From positions 1 to 16,027 of the forward strand of contig JAICVT010000059.1 of assembly GCA_025935235.1 (NCBI GenBank): a stretch of 16,027 nucleotides of DNA, given 5' to 3'. The DNA comes from Ktedonobacterales bacterium. Its GTDB lineage: Bacteria; Chloroflexota; Ktedonobacteria; Ktedonobacterales; JADMIN01. Positions 13,974 to 16,027 of this stretch are shown one piece after another (within the stretch, counting starts at the first letter, position 1; each line of letters starts with the position of its first letter). A program made the position numbers and the translations under genes. The notes below the pieces were generated by a model that was given only the letters and a program-made list of their open reading frames with translations, had not been told where the DNA came from and searched no databases.

Positions 13974-14864
13974 TCACTGCCGCCAGGATACCGCCCCGGT
14001 GTGCGCGGCGTTGTAGGCGCAGGTCAGCCCATGCAGGCTGCTGATGCGCTCGAAGGGCAGCGCGGAGACGCCCATCACCAGCTGACCGTCGGCGCGCTCG
14101 GGCGGCAGGAAAAAGATGCTGCTCTGAACCGAGCCGCCGAAGATGTTCGCGTGGTTGCGGGTGAAGTTGTCCGGATTGAAGGTCGGCCAACTGTAGAGCC
14201 AGGCGCTATAGCCCTGGCTCAGCAGCAGAGCGGTGGCCGTCCAGGCGGCGCCCACGTCCTGGCAGTCTACCGAGATGTAGGGGCGCGCGCTGGCGATCAG
14301 CTCGCTGCCCCCGACCAGTGCGCGCCACTCCATCCCGTCGCACGAGAGGCGCAGCAGATCGCAGGAGGCGATGCCGAGCGCGTCGAGGTTCAGCGCGAGC
14401 TCAGCCTCGCGAGGCCGCGGGCGCCCGCCGCTGAAGATCGGATCGCCGCCACGCCCATCGGCCTCCGCGACCAGCGCCAGCGTGTCCGCCTCCAGCCGCT
14501 CGCTCCAGTCGGGATCAGCCGGGCGCACCTGGGCATCGAGCGTGGCCGGGTAGACCGAGACGCGCCGCACCTCGGTGCTGATGACGTTGCGCCTGAGCAT
14601 CGGAGCCAGCGCCGCGGAGGTGAAGGCGTGCGTCTGGCCTGTCGCGCCCACCCGCCGGGCAATCGGGATCGCATAGGCGCCCACCGATGCGTCGGCGTCT
14701 ATGGCGACGCCGCCCTCGCCAATCAGCCGCAGCAGGAAATCAACGTCCGCCTGTGCCCATTCTCCGTAGTGCTTCAGCGAGCGACTGAGCGCCGTCTCAT
14801 CACTAGGAATCTCGAAGCCGCCATAGCGTGTGTTGACGGCCACAGTCCGTACGATCTGCAGCAT
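13974..14864 (-). CDS. FkbM-family methyltransferase homologue with altered SAM site
   Basis: FkbM-family proteins are SAM-dependent O-methyltransferases often found in glycan clusters. This 296-residue protein keeps the family's landmarks. YGEWAQADVDFLLRLI (33-48) precedes strand 1, and GAYAIPIARRVGATG (62-76) follows it. GMEWRALVGG (177-186) and GYSAWLYSWPTFNPDNF (218-234) with NIFGG (240-244) are typical of its C-terminus. Three usual SAM-site features are changed: the expected DVGAN reads DADAS (56-60), FEP after strand 2 reads FTS (81-83), and IDVEG reads LSCDG (173-177). It may be inactive or use an altered ligand. Spacing is 98 bp from the upstream glycosyltransferase and 165 bp to the downstream one, so one operon is plausible. 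The ribosome site is weak (AGGAAAG about 12-14 nt before the ATG), so the start is less certain than the frame. Confidence 0.82.
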   Translation of the reverse strand: MLQIVRTVAVNTRYGGFEIPSDETALSRSLKHYGEWAQADVDFLLRLIGEGGVAIDADASVGAYAIPIARRVGATGQTHAFTSAALAPMLRRNVISTEVRRVSVYPATLDAQVRPADPDWSERLEADTLALVAEADGRGGDPIFSGGRPRPREAELALNLDALGIASCDLLRLSCDGMEWRALVGGSELIASARPYISVDCQDVGAAWTATALLLSQGYSAWLYSWPTFNPDNFTRNHANIFGGSVQSSIFFLPPERADGQLVMGVSALPFERISSLHGLTCAYNAAHTGAVSWRQ

Positions 14865-14962
14865 CGTGTCTGTTCACTTTCCTGTCCGCTGAGCGGGCCG
14901 CTGGACGACGGGCGGTCGAATCGCGCTAGCCAGCGCGACTGGCGGCATGGCGCCGCGCCCGG

Positions 14963-16027
14963 CTAGTCGCCCTGCGCGCCATGAACGGCGTACCAGTGAT
15001 AGTAGGATTGGTCCCGATCCTCGGTGACGAATGGGTCCGCGAAGTAGTTCTTCAGGTCTTGCCGCTGGCGGAAGAGCCGCCGCTGCTCCACTGTGATCGG
15101 CTCGCCATTCTGGTAGACAGCGTACTCCCAGGGGATCGTCCCAAACGTCTCCTGGCCGTTCTTGCTGCACTCGGCGATATACCAATTGCGCAGCACGAAC
15201 GTCGCGGGCATGTCGCTGCCGTAGCGCTGAAGCTGGATCAACTGCGCGCCGCTGTCGAATCCGGAGAAATGATAGAAACGCAGCGGCACAGGCTCAGCCT
15301 CAGCCGCTTGCCGCGCGGGCGCGGTCGCCCGCACTGAGAAGCCACCCTCGAAGCCGCCGGTGACCTCGCGGGTCGAGAGATTCCAGGTGGCCACGTTGTA
15401 GCCAGGGTCGCGGACGATGTGGATGAAGGGGAACATCGCGGGCGCGAGGTCTATCCACTTCTGGTCGGTGAAGAACCCCTGCGCCTGCTCGGCATAGCAG
15501 TAGTCGTGCAGGCGGTCGCGCCACCAGTTCGCGAAGTAGCGACCATCCACGTCGTTGTGGACGCCGAGGAAGCCGAGGTTGTACACGCCATTGCGCAGGC
15601 AGCACAGCTCGTTGTCTTCGATGGCGTAGCGGATGGTGTCGGGCGCGAGCTGGTGCGGTGTGATCAGCACCGAGCCATGCGCAAAGCGGCTGATGAGATC
15701 GTCGAAGTGGTCGAAGACGGCAATGTCTGGGTCGAGGTAGAAGACCTGCTCGCAGTCCGGGCGCGCCAGCAGCATGCAGAGCGCATGTCCCTTGATGGCG
15801 GTGCAGATCTCGACGACCGAGTGTGAGAAGATCCACTGTTGCGGCTGATCCAGGTCGAGCGCGCTGATGTGGATGATCTCGTCGAAACATGGCTCGATCT
15901 CGCCCAGGCGCGAGGGAACCGTCTCGGCCATGAACACGATGAAGCGAGCGTCCGGATTGTGCCGCTTGAAGGTCTGCGCCAACACCCGAGCCTTGGGGAT
16001 GTAGTTGGCCGTGATGCTGGTATAGAC
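14963..16027 (-). CDS. GT-A-like glycosyltransferase, 5' end outside the window
   Basis: The frame is open to the window edge, where it encodes VYTSITANYIPKARVLAQTF, the normal N-terminal region of this family. The true start therefore lies beyond 16027, and an in-frame GTG at 15985 is only an internal codon. The visible 354 residues include the metal/nucleotide-sugar DxD motif as FYLDPDIAVF (DPD at 15733-15725). Further landmarks are NLGFLGV, NWWRDRL, TDQKWIDLAPAMFP, DPGYNVATWNLS and FYHFSGFD. This is the pattern of GT-A enzymes related to GT8-like and cluster glycosyltransferases that transfer a sugar from a nucleotide donor. The DPD and YHFSG signatures are kept, so it is likely active, in contrast to the homologous N-domain of the 845-residue protein downstream. 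It is the first gene of the visible minus-strand cluster. Donor and acceptor are unknown. Confidence 0.88.
   Translation of the reverse strand, partial: VYTSITANYIPKARVLAQTFKRHNPDARFIVFMAETVPSRLGEIEPCFDEIIHISALDLDQPQQWIFSHSVVEICTAIKGHALCMLLARPDCEQVFYLDPDIAVFDHFDDLISRFAHGSVLITPHQLAPDTIRYAIEDNELCCLRNGVYNLGFLGVHNDVDGRYFANWWRDRLHDYCYAEQAQGFFTDQKWIDLAPAMFPFIHIVRDPGYNVATWNLSTREVTGGFEGGFSVRATAPARQAAEAEPVPLRFYHFSGFDSGAQLIQLQRYGSDMPATFVLRNWYIAECSKNGQETFGTIPWEYAVYQNGEPITVEQRRLFRQRQDLKNYFADPFVTEDRDQSYYHWYAVHGAQGD

Noticed and set aside
13902..14966. A 354-codon plus-strand open frame across the FkbM homologue
   Set aside because: It is antisense to a recognisable FkbM-family protein, with no ribosome site and no motif.
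15983..15985. GTG at 15985 as the start of the last glycosyltransferase
   Set aside because: The frame continues to the window edge with conserved family sequence, so the codon is an internal Val.
1..16027. CRISPR arrays, insertion sequences, rRNA
   Set aside because: No regularly spaced repeats of suitable length, no transposase motifs and no rRNA sequence were recognised.

Overview
This is a GC-rich bacterial window with dense, mostly short-spaced genes. Two tRNA genes, sigma70-type promoters (TTGACA, and extended -10 elements with TGC before the hexamer) and GGAG-type ribosome binding sites are visible. The mix of a CsbD-like stress protein, SelB, a very long TPR protein, a C-rich intergenic hairpin and a glycan cluster would fit a high-GC soil or thermophilic bacterium such as a Chloroflexota (Ktedonobacteria-like) lineage. 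That placement is an impression, not a demonstrated result. I see no transposase, phage gene, CRISPR array or rRNA.

Layout. Positions 43-1413 hold a predicted exported protein of unknown function, converging on a stand-alone SLOG-like (nucleotide-binding Rossmann) protein across a strong hairpin. A tRNA-Val(GAC) with its own consensus promoter lies divergent from a roughly 980-residue TPR protein. The TPR gene is followed 26 bp later by a xylose-isomerase-like TIM-barrel gene, probably one operon. Positions 5843-6623 are rich in structure: leader hairpins, a small CsbD-family gene with a 12-bp tandem repeat, three copies of a 10-mer, a 17-bp-stem hairpin and an extended -10 promoter. They lead into selB (selenocysteine elongation factor, 673 aa). 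After selB come a lipoprotein with TolB/WD-like propeller repeats and a convergent class I methyltransferase. Next is a tRNA-Asp(GTC) with a TTGACA promoter.

Positions 11271-16027 are a three-gene minus-strand glycan cluster. In transcription order it holds a GT-A-like glycosyltransferase with an intact DPD motif (its 5' end lies outside the window), an FkbM-type methyltransferase homologue, and an 845-residue protein joining an N-terminal GT-A-like domain to a C-terminal GT4 glycosyltransferase.

The most unusual point is in this cluster. The N-terminal domain of the 845-residue protein aligns by eye with the intact neighbouring glycosyltransferase, but its metal-binding DPD is replaced by SAY. 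The FkbM homologue between them has also lost the first glycine of its SAM-binding loop, the ribose-binding acidic residue and the IDVEG aspartate. Two of the three genes therefore carry apparent pseudoenzyme domains within otherwise well-kept folds. This suggests a glycan-assembly system in which inactive paralogues serve as binding or scaffold modules.
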